NCBI GenBank assembly: GCA_041984885.1
Contig: JBHIXH010000037.1
Location: 1-22,447, forward strand
Reading direction: 5' to 3'
Length of the DNA stretch: 22,447 bases
Origin: UBA4486 sp041984885
GTDB taxonomy: Bacteria > Pseudomonadota > Gammaproteobacteria > Eutrophobiales > Eutrophobiaceae
Shown: positions 21,769-22,447 of the stretch, piece after piece
How the letters are laid out: each line of letters starts with the position of its first letter
How positions within the stretch are numbered: position 1 is the stretch's first letter
Notes under the pieces: generated by a model
Database searches by the model: none
Told to the model about the DNA's origin: nothing
The model's input: only the letters and a program-made list of their open reading frames with translations
Position numbers and translations under genes: made by a program

Positions 21769-22053
21769 CTAGTGGCCAATCTTGCCCTCGGTAAACAGAT
21801 AGTCCTTTAACTCCTTGTCCAGTACAGTGTCCTGCCGACGGATCCATTCAAGCACCATTGCCGCGTGTTCCTTTTCCTCGTCACGGTTGTGGGCAAGAAT
21901 TCTTTTCAATTCGGCATCCTTGCACGCATCAACGCGCTGGTTATACCAGTCTACGGCTTCCAGCTCTTCCATCAACGAAATGATGGCACGATGCATATCA
22001 CGTGTCTCATCTGATAATTCTTCAACTGGCTCATGGTAACCTTCGTTTGCCAC
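21769..22053 (-). CDS. Encapsulated-ferritin-like protein without a targeting tail
   Basis: The 94-residue protein matches the EncFtn family (Rhodospirillum rubrum type), iron oxidases that dimerise to form a ferroxidase site and normally sit inside an encapsulin shell. MEELEAVDWYNQRVDA (28-43) and LAHNRDEEKEHAAMVLEW (53-70) are almost identical to that family. The iron ligands correspond to Glu30, Glu60 and His63, with entry-site Glu29 and Glu32. It ends LFTEGKIGH, where the encapsulated forms continue with a linker and a short shell-targeting peptide. That tail is absent. No encapsulin gene is adjacent on the visible side. The start is GTG (22051-22053) with an excellent AGGAG site 6 bases upstream, and a good promoter lies in the end of the LysR gene. 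Confidence 0.92.
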   Translation of the reverse strand: MANEGYHEPVEELSDETRDMHRAIISLMEELEAVDWYNQRVDACKDAELKRILAHNRDEEKEHAAMVLEWIRRQDTVLDKELKDYLFTEGKIGH

Positions 22054-22102
22054 GGTTCTCTCCTCGGTAAATTAATTTTGTCTGGATGCGGATCGGTAAA
22101 AC

Positions 22103-22131
22103 ATTGTACTCAATAAATCCATGTGTCCCAA
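22103..22131 (-). promoter_or_regulatory. Sigma-70-type promoter of the EncFtn-like gene
   Basis: On the minus strand TTGGGA (22126-22131) and TACAAT (22103-22108) are spaced by 17 bases. The promoter overlaps the last codons of the LysR gene, so the ferritin-like gene can be expressed independently. Confidence 0.45.
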
Positions 22132-22447
22132 TACGGCGGTGACTTGAAATATTGCTGGATAAAATCAACAAAGGTACGCACCTTGGCGGTTAAAAATTTT
22201 CGTGATGCATAACTGACATGAATCGGCAGATCAGACGGTGCATATTGTTCCAGAACCGGTCTGAGTCTCCCCGATTGTATGTCGAGGCCAACAACATAAC
22301 TCGGCAACTGCACCAGACCACTGCCCTGTAGTGCTGCGATCCGCAACGAATCAGCCAGGTTAGAGCGGATATTGCCGCTGACCGGAAATACCTTGTTCTT
22401 GCCATCAACGTTAAATCGCCACTCTGATAAGGGTGTGTGGTGCTCGA
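22110..22447 (-). CDS. LysR-family transcriptional regulator, C-terminal fragment
   Basis: About 112 codons of the effector-binding domain are present; the DNA-binding N-terminus lies beyond the right edge of the window. The frame reads EHHTPLSEWRF at the edge, then FPVSGNIRSNLADSLRIAAL, GSGLVQLPSYVVG, VLEQYAPSDLPIHVSYASRKF and VRTFVDFIQQYF. This order (GLxxLPxYVV, then a xxxLPIxxxYxxxRxL core, then FVDFL) is typical of LysR regulators of the CrgA/DmlR kind. The TTG at 22344-22346 is not a start but an internal Leu. The target cannot be told from the visible part; the gene downstream on the same strand is the EncFtn-like gene. Confidence 0.9.
   Translation of the reverse strand, partial: EHHTPLSEWRFNVDGKNKVFPVSGNIRSNLADSLRIAALQGSGLVQLPSYVVGLDIQSGRLRPVLEQYAPSDLPIHVSYASRKFLTAKVRTFVDFIQQYFKSPPYWDTWIY

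Noticed and set aside
21769..22447. Complete encapsulin nanocompartment locus
   Set aside because: The EncFtn-like gene lacks its tail and the next gene is a LysR regulator; no shell protein is seen.

Overview
The window reads as ordinary chromosomal DNA of a gammaproteobacterium outside the well-studied enteric group. The evidence is the dksA-gluQ junction, a CysZ/EI24 transporter, a B12-dependent MetH behind an S-adenosylhomocysteine (SAH) riboswitch, and DAHP synthase, BtuB, MscS, MATE and TfoX proteins of recognisable type. I see no insertion sequence, phage gene, CRISPR array, tRNA or rRNA. Genes are dense and often convergent, with short overlaps.

Layout. 1-262 (-) is the N-terminus of SMC. 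471-2443 (+) holds queF, cysZ and a dksA with a very lysine-rich N-terminal tail. gluQ follows in the same frame as dksA, one stop codon later, with no ordinary start codon. It runs tail-to-tail into a type I-beta DAHP synthase (3378-4484, -). 4627-5262 (+) is a periplasmic retropepsin-like protease.

5267-8880 is a cobalamin unit on the minus strand: a cobalamin riboswitch leads into a BtuB-like receptor, a DUF6580-type membrane protein and a PduO-type cobalamin adenosyltransferase. Divergent from it, starting about 100 bases away, an SAH riboswitch leads into metH (+), which uses cobalamin. One intergenic region thus holds two promoters and two metabolite-sensing RNAs that join B12 uptake to B12 use in the methyl cycle.

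12836-13981 (-) is a membrane diguanylate cyclase. A 400-base stretch with gene remnants follows, then a tight three-gene unit (14389-17221, +): MoxR-type ATPase, CoxE-type von Willebrand A protein and a secreted protein with Vps62/DUF946-like repeats. 17310-17687 (-) is a small exported protein. Its upstream region carries a strong intrinsic terminator and a structured RNA candidate on the same strand. The right end has MAPEG and MscS genes, a TfoX-N protein, a DUF2256 zinc protein, a MATE exporter, an encapsulated-ferritin homologue without the usual targeting tail, and the C-terminus of a LysR regulator.

The items most worth following are the double riboswitch region, the DksA tail with half a zinc site and the startless gluQ, the possible leader or small RNA at about 17739-17930, the MoxR/VWA/Vps62-like operon, and the tailless EncFtn.
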